Below, one piece after another: positions 14,536 to 26,085 of a stretch of 64,000 bases of DNA. How positions within the stretch are numbered: the stretch's first letter is position 1; the number at the start of each line of letters is the position of its first letter. Position numbers and translations under genes: made by a program. Under the pieces are notes generated by a model that worked only from the letters and a program-made list of their open reading frames with translations, did not search any database and was not told the DNA's origin. Source of the stretch: Datnioides undecimradiatus (Eukaryota > Chordata > Actinopteri > Lobotiformes > Datnioididae); NCBI GenBank assembly GCA_008933995.1, contig WARS01000014.1, positions 6,123,192 through 6,187,191 of the forward strand. The letters are read 5' to 3'.

Positions 14536-16793
14536 TGCGTGTTTGTGAATGTGCCGTGCAGCGGTCGAATGGACGCTCGTTCCTCGGCGTGCTTCTGTGT
14601 TTGACGCAGACTTGTATGAAACTTGCTTTCTCACGCACATGTGTGTGTTTTCTCTCTCTTTCTCACTCCGATGTTTGTCCTTCTACAGGACAGTGTCCCA
14701 ATGGCCTCTCCTGCTTTCCTTCTCTCTCTCTTTGTAAGTATTCAGGTCCTCCCTCAGATTTCACCAGAACCAGGCCACGCTCCGCACACGCTTGTGTCAG
14801 CGCAAACACACCCACACACATACACGCTGTACACATCTGTCTTCACCTCTCATCGCTTTTCTTTCTCCCAGTTCAGTTCCAGTTTAGTGACGTTAGAGGA
14901 AACAATAATGTTTTTCCCGCTGCTGTCAGGGCTGGGTTTGGTGCTTCTAACATAAAAGACACAGTTTTCAAGACCTATAACTGACAAAAGTCCTTTAATA
15001 ATAAAAAGAAATTAGTTTTAAATCAACAAAAACAGTCTCTGATTCAAATTCAGCTGCCGATACATTGAAGGGTTCATCGTGTGAAGCGATACATTGCTTC
15101 CAGTGCTCCTGTGCTCCTTTTGGTGTTTGCTCTCTGCTGGAGCCTGGAGTCCACGGCGGTGGTGCTGAGTGCAGATGGACAGGTCAGCAGACGCATGACA
15201 CTGCAGGTAGTCACATAATGGCCAGTAGCTCTGGACCTGCTGGTGATTCCAGGATGTAACTCTGTGTAGTTTGTCATTAGCAGCAGCTAGCAGCTGAAGT
15301 ACAGAAACAAGTCATTTAGAAAAAGAAAAGTGTTACATTGTAGCAAATATGTAAAGACTGTCCACCAGAGAGACCTGCCACACTGATTATCACCTGTATA
15401 ATCTGCTCACTTTTCACAAATTAGAAATAAATTAACTGAATTTAAGAATTAAGATTTTTTTAATATTGTAAAAAATGTTTTTTTAAACTCTCAAATATCA
15501 ATATTGGTCCAAACAGTATGTGTCGGACTATACTTAGGCAACACATACTTATGCCCTTACAAAGTAAACATTTAAAAAACTATTACATTACAACCATTAA
15601 AATGATTTAAACTGTCAATCTTTAACAAGTCTAATGCACGTATCTTAATTTAAATTTAAGTTAAATTGATTTAAAGTATCTAACTTAATAAATATCCCTG
15701 ACTAGTAAGAAACAAAGCTAAAGTTGGACCTGAAAACATCAGAACATATTATTTATTAAGGGTTTATGACTGTAAAACTTTGATAGTGATATAATAACCA
15801 CACAGCTGGCAGATGTTGCTAAATCCCGATTGGTGCTCGCAGATAGGTGGCATCAGATTTTTATCAAGCCAGTGAGAAAAATACACACAGACACAGAAAT
15901 CTTGATCTTCTGATTCCCTGTCAGTCAAAACATGATAACAGCTTCTTTGACTTGAGACATGTCAGACTTTGGACTCTAAGGCCTTCAGGTTTTCTCTCCA
16001 TGTGGAACGTAGTCATGCTGTCAGTCAGGTTTTACAACAGGTGTGATGGCACGATTAGAGCAATTTGCTGCTCCAATACTCCAATACTATATATCCAATA
16101 CTCAGGTGGTTTGAAGCTGTAAGACCAATACGGATCACAAAGGTCGTCTTTGTCTCTCGCTCTTCCTCTCTCTGATGATTTCACACGCACATGCGCACAG
16201 ATACAGACATGCACATCCTTGAACACGCTGGCCTTGTCACCCTCATTAACTTTTAAGTTCTGTTTCGACACTATTCTCACCACACACACACGCCCACACA
16301 CACGCCCACACACACACACACACAGGTAACCTCCAGTAACCTTCCATCACCCCAGCTTCCGTCGACCTTCGGTAATGACCCCATGCCGGTTTCCTGTGTT
16401 GTTGTTTTTATTTTTCAGTTTTCGTGCGATTGTCCGTGTCTCTGCATGTTCTAATTTTTTCTTTTCTCCTTCTTTTCTTTTGAGAGCTTCCTTTTTGATC
16501 ATCATTTTTACGTTCTTCATGGTGGGAGGAAACCTTTCAAGGTGGACTGTGCTGTGGTTTATTTGACCATTTTTATTTATTTTTTTGTGCGGAGCTGAGT
16601 TGCGTGAGGAGGCCCACCACAGGGCCTCCCTACACTCTGTCCAGCTAACCTCTGACCTTTACACCCTTATGTTAACTTTTTTCTCCCGCTCTGCCTCTCT
16701 CTTTCTTTCTTTTCTCCCGTTTATCTGATGCAGGACGGAGGCACCAGAGGTCGCCGCAGTGCCATGGAGGCTGACCTTAAAATGAAGAAATAG
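5498..16793 (+). CDS. brd8: Bromodomain-containing protein 8, complete, 19 coding exons
   Basis: BRD8 is the bromodomain subunit of the nuclear TRRAP/TIP60 (NuA4) histone acetyltransferase complex. Exons: 5498-5516, 6781-6877, 7325-7394, 7507-7556, 7699-7821, 7914-7994, 8798-8862, 9226-9392, 9702-9893, 10100-10193, 10403-10545, 10673-11111, 11196-11233, 11320-11519, 11906-11998, 12438-12506, 12725-13010, 14689-14733 and 16734-16793. They total 2331 bases, closing to 776 residues. The N-terminal SANT/Myb-like region ([29 protein letters not shown]) is nearly identical to human, followed by a charged helical stretch (about residues 75-165) and an acidic middle with the conserved [18 protein letters not shown]. 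The single bromodomain is at about residues 603-705 and keeps the acetyl-lysine Asn in [13 protein letters not shown]. The C-terminus is [14 protein letters not shown]. The human long isoform (about 1235 residues) has a second bromodomain that is not seen here. Confidence 0.96.
8766..8797. repeat. Poly-C plus (CA)n tract abutting a brd8 3' splice site
   Basis: Twelve C residues run into a (CA)n array that ends exactly in the AG acceptor of the 8798 exon, replacing the usual T-rich polypyrimidine tract. Confidence 0.9.
14505..14530. repeat. (GT)n microsatellite in brd8 intron 17
   Basis: A GT array, continued by GC/GT-alternating sequence, lies about 160 bases before the exon at 14689. Confidence 0.9.
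16278..16324. repeat. Interrupted (CA)n microsatellite in brd8 last intron
   Basis: CA array interrupted twice by CGCC. Confidence 0.9.
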
Positions 16794-18215
16794 GCTGAGA
16801 GTTCAGAGAACGAGCACCTTTGAGAGAGACAGAGAACTGTTGGAGTAAGAGACCCAGAGAAGGTGGAGCTGAACACACAGTGGTCACGTTGGTTGTTTTC
16901 TGAAGAGGACTGTGCAGTCTCTGTGTGCCTGGTGTGTGTCTGCGTATATACACACTTACTCATCCGTGTTTTGGCATAGACAAAGGTACATGTGAATGGG
17001 TGTGTGTGTGAGCGAGCGAGTGAGTGAGTAAGTGAAACAGTGAGTGAAAGAGTAAGTGAAAGAAAGAGCTGCATCAACCTCTTCTTTAGTTCATGTGATT
17101 GGTTAACGTGCAGCACCACAGGGGTTTCACTGCAGGCCGACTGTGCCTGAGCACCACTTTCCCCAAGTATCATTTCACCAGCAAAGGTCGTAGATCATCT
17201 CCCTCTGCACAGGAGGAGCAGGAAAGAGAAAGAAAACATTCTCACCAGCAAAAGTTTGTTTGGGATCAAATAACAGAGGGCAGCACGAGTCCTACCTGTC
17301 TGATTTGATTATGTATGAATCACGGATGCATTAATACTGGTACTGCATGAGCAATGCACCCAAGATACTGAATTATAATTAAATATACTTATGAGATCCA
17401 CATAAAAGCTATTGGGAATATAAACAACTGGACTTTCTTTTTTTTGATCAATATAAGACAGTGGGCATGGATGAGAATATCCCTCTGTGCCGTCCATGCT
17501 TTGGCCTGTTAACTCCTAAAATGCATTTACATTTCTGCAGACAGTTTTCCAAAGCACACGTTTTTAGATGAGCCACCTACCTTTAAGCAGCCCTGAGCTT
17601 TCATTACATGCAGGAAACAATCAAATTCAACATTAGAAATCAACTCGTAACCAGCTGAGATGTAAGCCAGTCTCTGGTGTCAACAGTGTGGTAGGTGCAC
17701 TTCCTTAATATGGTGGTGCGTTCAAGTGCACGGATGCAGTTTCTGATTATTGTGATTGTATAACTTTGAACTAATAGTTAATTTGTTGATTTAACTTCAC
17801 ATCATAGAGATGTCACAGCCTTTTACGTTGGAGTGAAATGACTGGAAACCAGCCGCTGCATTTGAAGGCAGAGAATCAGAACATCTAAAAACATAGATAT
17901 AAATACTCTCAGTAAAACAGTCTGCAGTGATTTTAACAGATGTGTTTCATTGAGTTTGTTAATGGGCCAAAACATAGTACGCGAAGATTGTTGTTGCTGA
18001 AGTAGTATTGATGCATCCCTACTCGTCACTTAGGATGTAGCCAGACTGTGCTATGTAATTAGCATAAGAAACTTGTTTGTGTAATGTGTGTTCAATGGGA
18101 GTACAAAGTTTTGTACCTGTGAGATGGATCATGTAGAGTTTTGTGTTTGGGTAGCTGATACACGTATCATGTGTTCTGTTGTACATTTGTTAAATAAAAA
18201 GATTATTTGATCTAC
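16794..18215 (+). other. brd8 3' UTR
   Basis: No further exon is visible after the stop codon at 16791-16793. AATAAA at 18193-18198 is the last good + strand polyadenylation signal before the convergent REDD-family gene. The UTR extent is inferred from that signal. Confidence 0.55.
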
Positions 18216-18431
18216 AGTATCAGTTTAGTAGCGGTGGAGTTCAGTTTGATGTCTCATCCGGCTCAGTGTTGCACTTGGTGGACTTTCTGTGCTTTGTGAC
18301 TTCCGGCATTAGCTTTCCTGGAAAACCGTCACAGCCTGCAGTCAGCCTATCAATAGGCTACGGTATACTCTATTTACAGGTTTACAAAAGGAGACTCGGA
18401 TACAAGCACAGGACAGATAGTGTAAAAAAAA

Positions 18432-18437
18432 TTTATT
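18432..18437 (-). terminator. Polyadenylation signal of the REDD-family gene
   Basis: TTTATT on the + strand is AATAAA on the - strand, 338 bases past the stop codon. It lies about 235 bases from the opposing brd8 signal at 18193, so the two genes converge tail to tail. Confidence 0.55.
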
Positions 18438-18775
18438 TTCCAACTCTATAAATAATAAAAAAAAGTACAGTACACTTCAGAAGTGGGGCCTGCCCATCCC
18501 TGGAAGGACATTTAAGTTTACAGTGCACTCTTTTAACATTCAACCATTCTGTGCAAAATAATGTAGTTCCACCGGCTAGGCTAGTGTAGGACAACAAGCA
18601 GTTAGGCCTTTTGCTTGAAGTTAGACATTCACACATGAAACAAAGAACAATTCACTAACCTCAGTGCTGTCAAGGCCTCACCTTGTAGCAAGCACATTTA
18701 AAATAAATGTGGGAATAACATTCACACATAAAAGAAGGTTGACAGTGAAACAGGTTTACATTTTCAACTTCACAC

Positions 18776-19900
18776 CTAGTTGAAATCATGGATGACCGGG
18801 CTGGCAGAGGAGTAGAGCTTCCTCTTCACCAGCCGGTACTCTGGTCTCAGCTTCAACACTTTGTTGGTATCAAAAATGTGCATGAGCGGCGGCCAGCCGT
18901 CGTCCTTGTCTGCCTTGAAGATCACCGACAGTTCAAAAGTCGGGGTGACACTTGGGTCTGGGAAGATGCTCCCCACAGACTTCAGGCCATCTTTGCATTG
19001 CACATAGACCTTGATGGAGGCACCCCGGAGCCCACAGGGCTCATCAGCAGAGGACCGCACCACGTCCTGACCCACCCTGGTGGTCATCTGGCGAGGTAGC
19101 AGCAGCACCTGGCAGTTGAGGGTGGACGCTTTAGCCTCGGTCAGACTGTGCTCTATCTGCCGGGTCACATCCTGCTGAAGGAGCCGCTCTTCATGCTCCA
19201 AACCAGAATTAGCAACTGTAGAGAGAGACGCAGTGAGTGTTATTAGAGAATAAGTGATAGTGTCACAGCAAGTGCCTTAAATGCAATTCCTGTGTGGCAT
19301 CAGTAGAGCAAAAGTTTGACCTTTGTTCTATAATTTTACTTTGATCACGTGAGGAATCTCTTGCAACACTGCACTATATTTCAAGAGTGATCAGAGTCAG
19401 GACTTTATATGAGCAGCTGAGAGGAGGAGCACTGTGATCAGCTCATCCTATCATCAGCTGATCCAACACCTGCATCAGTTACATCAGAAACGCTAATATC
19501 AGGGTCATCTGTTGATTTAATTGTTCTTCCACCAAGAGATGTAGTTCTAGTTTAATCAATGTTGCGATAGTAATTTTTAAGGTTTACAGTCAGCGCATTG
19601 ATATTAAAACCTGGCCTGGACAATTATAACATTGCATTAATATATAAAATAACTCTCCTTGCCCTGCCTTAAAGTTTGCCGCTGACAGAAACAACTACAA
19701 ATAACTTTTTTAAACTACTTACAAGACGAGTTGTTGTCCGTCTCGTCGCAGCTGTCGAGGCTCCCCCGCCGGGCTGAGGTGGTCTTTGTGCCCGGGGATG
19801 TGAGCTGGGAGAAGTACTTTCCTATCATCCCGACGACACTTTCTTCGTCAGACAGTACAGGTACTCCGTGTCCAAAGAGCAGAGCCGTGGTATACACCAT
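18776..19900 (-). CDS. REDD-family protein (DDIT4/DDIT4L-like), complete, two exons
   Basis: REDD proteins are cytosolic stress-induced inhibitors of mTORC1 acting through TSC1/TSC2. Two coding exons, 19723-19900 and 18776-19215, join in frame (GTAAGT donor, CTACAG acceptor) into 205 residues. The N-terminus ([16 protein letters not shown]) is not shared with the human proteins. A Ser-rich stretch ([20 protein letters not shown], about residues 45-64) resembles the low-complexity N-terminal region of DDIT4. The conserved C-terminal RTP801 domain (about residues 80-200) has the family signatures [17 protein letters not shown] and [11 protein letters not shown]. The N-terminal Ser motif leans to DDIT4, whereas linkage to a PPP3CA-like gene leans to DDIT4L, so I give no symbol. 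The protein is close to the usual length (193-232 residues). Confidence 0.9.
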
Positions 19901-20008
19901 CCTGATTCCTGTTTGTCAAGCTCCGGTATCTCCTCCAAGCGTTTGGTCTGTACCTTCTCCATGTATTGAGTGAGTTGAGCTGAGCGGCTCGCGCACGGGA
20001 GAGTGGCG

Positions 20009-20016
20009 CTTTTATA
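20009..20016 (-). promoter_or_regulatory. TATA box of the REDD-family gene
   Basis: TATAAAAG on the - strand, about 110 bases upstream of the start codon at 19900. It places transcription start near 19980, leaving a short 5' UTR. It fits an inducible promoter. Confidence 0.7.
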
Positions 20017-20032
20017 GCAGAGCTGCTCCAGG

Positions 20033-20066
20033 TTGCATCAGCTGAGCTCGGTCACGTGGGGGCGGG
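20033..20066 (-). promoter_or_regulatory. ATF4-type element, E-box/HRE and GC box of the REDD-family promoter
   Basis: Just upstream of the TATA box on the - strand lie TGATGCAA (20033-20040; C/EBP-ATF4 composite element core), CACGTG (20053-20058; E-box that also contains the HIF core ACGTG) and an Sp1-type GC box (20059-20066 read as GGGGCGGG on the + strand). Mammalian DDIT4 is known to respond to ATF4 and HIF-1. The motifs are seen directly; their use is inferred. Confidence 0.55.
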
Positions 20067-20069
20067 ACT

Positions 20070-23000
20070 GACCGGTTCAATCGAGAAAGTTCCTGCTCTG
20101 TGGCTCACGCAACATGTCAGGGCATTGCACCGAGGTAGGAAGACAGAGCTGACACCGGTCACGTACGGGAAACAGACGACTAGTTAATAAATATAGGAAT
20201 ATAAAGTGACTCTAATAACTTTAACACTTAAATACTTTTATATTGTTAGTTAATTAGCCGCCTAGCTGAGCTGACCGCACCAGCTAACATTGCTAATAGC
20301 ATCAGACCTGAGCTAAGTAGCTATCACGTGTAACTGATGGTAAGTGGTATTTATGATGTAATAAAGAGCGGAGTTACTCTCTTCAGTAAATACATTGTAT
20401 AGGCAAATTTACCTCACCACATTTATCCAAAGGCAGGCGAACACAGTAACAAAACTATTGCATATAGATGCATTTACTTAAAATAACTGTTTAATTAGAA
20501 CAATAAATGCATGTCCTCTACCACCAGCAGGGTTTTCTGTTTTTTTGATAAATGAGTCAAATTAATAGTCCGTTAAATCAACCACAAAGCAAATAAGAGG
20601 TTAATATTGTGGGCATGTAACGCTCAGTTTGTCCTTACAACAAATGATCATCTTAGTCTCAGTCTGTTTATCACGTTAAATGTAAGAGTTGTTCTAAATC
20701 GGTCCAATGTGTCAGCCTCATCATCCTTTGTGCTTGAACACATGGACTGTCCATCAGATAAAACGGCCTGACAGGCTCCAGCATCCACATTGGGAGTGAT
20801 GAGACCGCTGTCTTTCTCACACTCACCCTGGACATTTCCTTCAACACTGTGAGCAAAGAAATGTTAATAACGGTTAATAAAGCGTTATCATGTTAGCACT
20901 TCTGCCTTGGTCAGCTTTACCCTGGTTAACACCCATGATAAGCCAGCATGATGAATAAAACCTCTAGTGAGACTTACCCACTGACCTACAGATTTAGCTC
21001 CTGCAGATTTCATGATGAGTTCCTGATTTTCATCTTACAAAAGAAAAGGTTGCAGCCTCCCCCTGATACTTCCCTCCCTGCTGTTTGCCTGTTACTTTAC
21101 AGATTACGATTCTCATCCCAAACACATGTAGCTGATAAGATATCACACAGTGCCATAAATTAAACTACCCAATAGTATATTTAATAGAATAACACCATGT
21201 TTTACCCTTTTATGATTTCTTTTTAAATTCCTTTATAGTTGTGGTACACTTTCAGACCTTAAACTCCAATGAACTGGTAGAATAATCCAGAGAGAGAGAA
21301 GGAACAGTGGGTCAGCTCAAAGTGTAAAACTGTTCAAATGTTTACAGGCAAGAACTTCATTTAGAATATACAGAATATAAAGTTTCCAGCAATAAATGAA
21401 CAATGAAATGTTGCTCACTGGGTTAACACTGAGCAAATATTCTTATTTCCCCTTTCATTAGCACCAAAATAGACAGACAGTAAAGTGCCTGATTCACATT
21501 CATCTTACACACTGAATGCACCAGGATTGATGTTCCAATAATTTATCATATAAAACTCAAAGAGGCAATGGTTTGCATAATTACTTTTAGTAGTTAAACT
21601 TTGACACTAAGTATGTTACTTACAATACATCTGTATTTTATTTCTGTATTCTTATTTCGTATAAGTAGTAATGCAGGATTTGACTTTTAACAGAGTCTTT
21701 TTACATTTATGTATTAGTATTTTGACTTAGTTAATGTAAAGATATATTGAATTGGCATATAAGCTGCAATGGAAATTTACTAGCATATTACTAATATATA
21801 GGTCATGCATGCTGTGCTCTAATTAGAAATAATATGCAATATATGCAGTGCACATATTTGGTGTCATAAGAGAAGATGATAACCACACTGACCTCTCAGA
21901 GAGGAAAAGTTTCCCTACACTACAGACTACTGGCTGCTGCTATAGGCAATTGATAGTTACAATGTACCAGTAAAGTGAATTGTTTGTATATGTTTTATAA
22001 AATTTTACATTTTTGGGGAAACATAACAAAAATAAAACTGAATGTATTTTCTTATTAACTTATGACAGTGCAGCAGCAAATAATGGCTCATGTATGGCAG
22101 TACAAATAAAGGATAAGTTAAAATGGAAGAGCTTATTCAAGTTAAAGCTGTCTGAGTCTGTCTGAAAATATGTATGTGGAGCAGTTCAACATACAGTTAG
22201 TTACAGTTACAGTAGTATTTTACAAAAAGTATTGAATTCAACTAAATAGATTTTTATGTGTTTTCCTCTGACAGGGTGCTGTCCAGTTAGGAAGCATTCA
22301 CAGGAAAATTCAGTTCAGATCTCAAGTTCAGACAGTGCCCCACCTTATTTCTTTCACCAAAGCCTGATGGCAACAGGAGGGAGAGGTTCATTTCTCTCCT
22401 CCAAACACAAAGCCAGATCACCCCAAGAAACGTGGGGATTGATGTAGCAGTTACGTTTAAGCTACTGGTGAATATATAAAAATGTTAAAGGTGATCATTT
22501 CCCATATTTATTCATCAGGTTCTCAGGACAGGTAGGACAACTTTTAAAAAGTATTCAAGGCATGAAGGTTAAAATCCAGAATGGAGACATATTATAGCTG
22601 CAGGCAGTCCTCCACACTTTAACCCATAATCTGCCACACATGTTGAATAACTGAAAGACATAATACAGAACATACTTTAACAGAACACCCAATGAAATAA
22701 ACAAAAATCTATATAATTTTATATACAATAATGATGCTGATAATTAATAAATGATACAGACCTTGATCAGTTAATGTACATTTTTTCCCCTGGATATAAA
22801 CGTGCTGTTACGAAATCTTAGAGTTTTTGTAGGGAAAGAATAAGACATGTGACATACATTAGAGTCACTGTATGCATATAAGATTCCTGTGAGGCTATGC
22901 GTCAGTGTGAGAGAGCACTTCAGGTCTAGACAGGGTGGCATGAACCCTGCCTTACTCACAGGTGAGTAACACCGTCTGACACACATCATTCAGACACACA

Positions 23001-25985
23001 CACATCTGGTCAAACATCAGAAGTGTTTCCACTCTACACAGGGACTGTATGTTTCTTCTTCATCTGTTGCTCAAGATTAATTCAGCTCCCACCACCGTGT
23101 AAAAGATTCACCCAGGCTCGATCCACATCTGGTTCACAAACGAATAATTAACAGCTGCACTTTGTTGTATTAGTGACTATGAAAACCCTCCATGTACTTA
23201 TGTGTATATGTAAAAGTGGTATTTTATTGTTAACTTTAACGAGCTTTGAAGTCCTGATCCTGGTTTTGCTGTTGTTTAATTCACAGAAATGTAACTGATT
23301 GAGCTATAGACGGATGTTGGAGAAGAGCAGAAACTGAGGTCAAAACAGCCGTTAATATTCTCAGAATTTGTCTGACTTTAAGGTAATAATAAAAATTGGT
23401 TAATCAATATCTTGTTCACTTTGGCCCATTTACTCTTGCGCACACACAAATAGCCAGTACTGCCTGTATTAAAGTCCTGTCTCCTGTGCTTACGTGAGAG
23501 CAGTCACTGAAGAGGAAAGCAGGTCTTTTACAGGTTAACCTCTCTCACCTGACTCGCCTTCTGGGAAAATCTCCCACCAGTGACATCAGAGCTGCTAACC
23601 AATCACATTCAGATTAGATGTTGTCGTCACACAGGCTTACCATCAAAGAGGAAGTGTCTTTCAGTGGAACTGCAGGGAAAATACATTGTGTGGTGAGAGT
23701 ATACAGTATGCAGACTACCCAAACAGTAAGAGCCTTTAGTAGTGGTAGTAGTAGCCTGGGATAATATGGTGTCATTCATTTATTAACTATATAAATAATA
23801 AATATTTAATTTCCATAGTTTTTTCCAAATGAAAGCCTATTGTAATGCATAAAACAAGCACTTCCTCCCTTTTCTTAATTATTACAAACCCTGAGTGGTG
23901 GTGGTCATGGTTTTATAAATTATGTCATGGTTAACTAAAGGAACAATGCGTCACAGTAGATACCTGCTTGATTCTTTATGTTTCTTTATGGCAAATGATA
24001 AGTGGGATCTAACTGCTGACTAGAAAAAAAGTTGTACTAAACCCTTAACTGTCCAAATCCCATAAACTGAAACAGATCTATCACTGGTCCAGATGAGCTC
24101 AGGTCACTGATACTCAGTGTCCCATATCCACTTTAGTAAACAGCCAGTGTCACAATGCTGTCAGTGTTATCCATTTAACATCTGTGTGTCAGCTGATGTC
24201 AGCTGCTTGGGATGTAGTGTTTTGGTGGTGAACAGGTCAGACTTGTTTCTGGTAGTCACACGTTTCTGTGACAACAACTAAAACTTGCCGGTGCAGACGA
24301 GACAAGGGTGACTGTTGTTTTATAAAAATCCTTCTCTAGAAGGTGATACGATAACATCAGCATACTAACATGCTCACAGTACTAACATTAGGACGCTAAT
24401 CAAGTTTACTCTGGTCATTAGCATGTCAGCTTCTAATATTTCCAAGAGTTTGATGTCAATAACATTTGTTTTACAGGTATTTAGTTAGTATACAAAGTTA
24501 TGAAGAGTTACATGTTACAAGTTAGAGGATAACCAAAACAATCAGGATTCATCACCAGAGAACCATGAATGTGAAAAATCACAGGATCAGTAAAATCATC
24601 AGGTTTCATCCCCCGGGATATGTGTACCTTATTCCATAGTAATCCATACAATAGTGCTTGAGACACTTAAAAACCACAAATGTAACCCTCATGGTGGGTA
24701 AGGGAAAAAGTCGAGAAGTCAAGGTGTCTCAAGACAGTAGGACCCACCATCTGGGTATTTGACTGTAGATACAACATGTCTCCTCAGTCAGTCCAACAGA
24801 TATTTCAGCCTGGTTCAAAGTGGCTGACCAATCACACACAGAGCCACACCACTAATGCAACTAAGAAGCCACATAAAGACTACCACTATCCACTATCCAC
24901 TGGTAAGTGTTGTTCTATGAACCTGTCCAAATCAAAGTAGATTGTCGTCTGTGTAGGCACATGTTGAATGGTGTCAAAGTGTCTTCACTCTTGGGTTAAC
25001 AGGCTCCATTATTTTGTTGTTTCCTTTTTGTGTCTAATTGCACAAACAACATTTGCACGTCATAAATCATCTGTGTATGGAGGATTCAAAAACTGAGGAC
25101 ACTCCAGCAGGTCTTGGATCAGATCCCCTACCCTTCCTCTCACCTCTGCACAGTTGAGCAAACAGACAGGCTGTAAACATTTCTGATGCAACCTCACCAG
25201 CAGTTTCATCTGCAGCTCTGCCGGTCATGAGGTATGTGTGTGTGCACATGTGAGACATAGATAAACAGGTGTGGTGGCAGGTGTCTTGTGACTGTTTCTT
25301 GCATTCATTCAGTCATAAAACACACATGCACGTGCATGTGACCTCTCCTGCCTACAAATTAAGTTTTTATGCAGCTGATTTTCTTATGTGTACCATAATG
25401 AAAGCCCATTTTCAAGTTTTGCATGATTTAAAACATCAATGAAGACAAAACCTTTACATTTTAACTAAACTCATGACCTTTTGAGAAGTGATTGGAGCTA
25501 ATATCAAAAGTGAAATAGCTTTAAATGTTACTAATTGTTGTCCTATGATCCTGAGACTATTGAATGAACCAACAGGTACCACCAACGGGACCAAGACTAA
25601 CTTGACCACGCATTAACTGGATGTTGACAGAAGATCGCGTTCTGTTCTCTAAACAACCCATTCGAGTTGCAACACTTCCCAAGCACTGATGCAAGCTGTC
25701 TGTACAATCTGTCTACACACACTGCTTAAATGTCAATGTGGTGGACTGATCAATACATTGGTTTACACCCAGCGCGATGGCCAAAGATAAATTGGTACAT
25801 ATTCATTTTTGCTTCAGTATTTTTCACAACTGCAAGTGATACACATACAACAATGATCGGTTGTTAGTATCTCAGTGTGCCAATGTTTAAACATGGCTGT
25901 TACTCAGTGTCTACTGGCACACTCCATTGATCTATGAAAAGGTCAAATGAAAAACAAATGTTTACATTAATTTTACATTTACAAT
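20070..25985. other. Intergenic region between the REDD-family gene and sting1
   Basis: AT-rich sequence with no supported exon on either strand. Short open frames (for example 20671-20856 and 25067-25258, - strand) show no family signature and no splice context. The only recognisable content is the diverged teleost repeat at 24355-24835. Confidence 0.5.
24355..24835. repeat. Diverged copy of a common teleost interspersed repeat
   Basis: It carries, in order, a block of CTAACATG-type motifs, CAGGTATTTAGTTAGTATACAA, AGGATTCATC...AGAACCATGAATG, AAAACCACAAATGTAACCCTC, and finally CAGATATTTCAGCCTGGTTC with AAAGTGGCTGACC. That order matches a widespread non-coding repeat of percomorph genomes that I know from memory. 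A second partial copy sits at 58520-58680. No coding capacity is visible. Confidence 0.55.
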
Positions 25986-25989
25986 TGCA

Positions 25990-25995
25990 TTTATT
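25990..25995 (-). terminator. sting1 polyadenylation signal
   Basis: TTTATT on the + strand (AATAAA on the - strand), 91 bases beyond the sting1 stop codon, giving a very short 3' UTR. More distal signals cannot be excluded. Confidence 0.5.
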
Positions 25996-26085
25996 TAAGG
26001 TGGTGCACTACATATTTCCAATCACTACTCTGTCAGATTGGTTTAAGGACTCTACAGTGTTTTTGGACAGGAATGTAATGATTGT

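Noticed and set aside
20671-20856. 61-codon - strand frame upstream of the REDD-family gene
   Set aside because: No recognisable protein, no promoter and no splice support.
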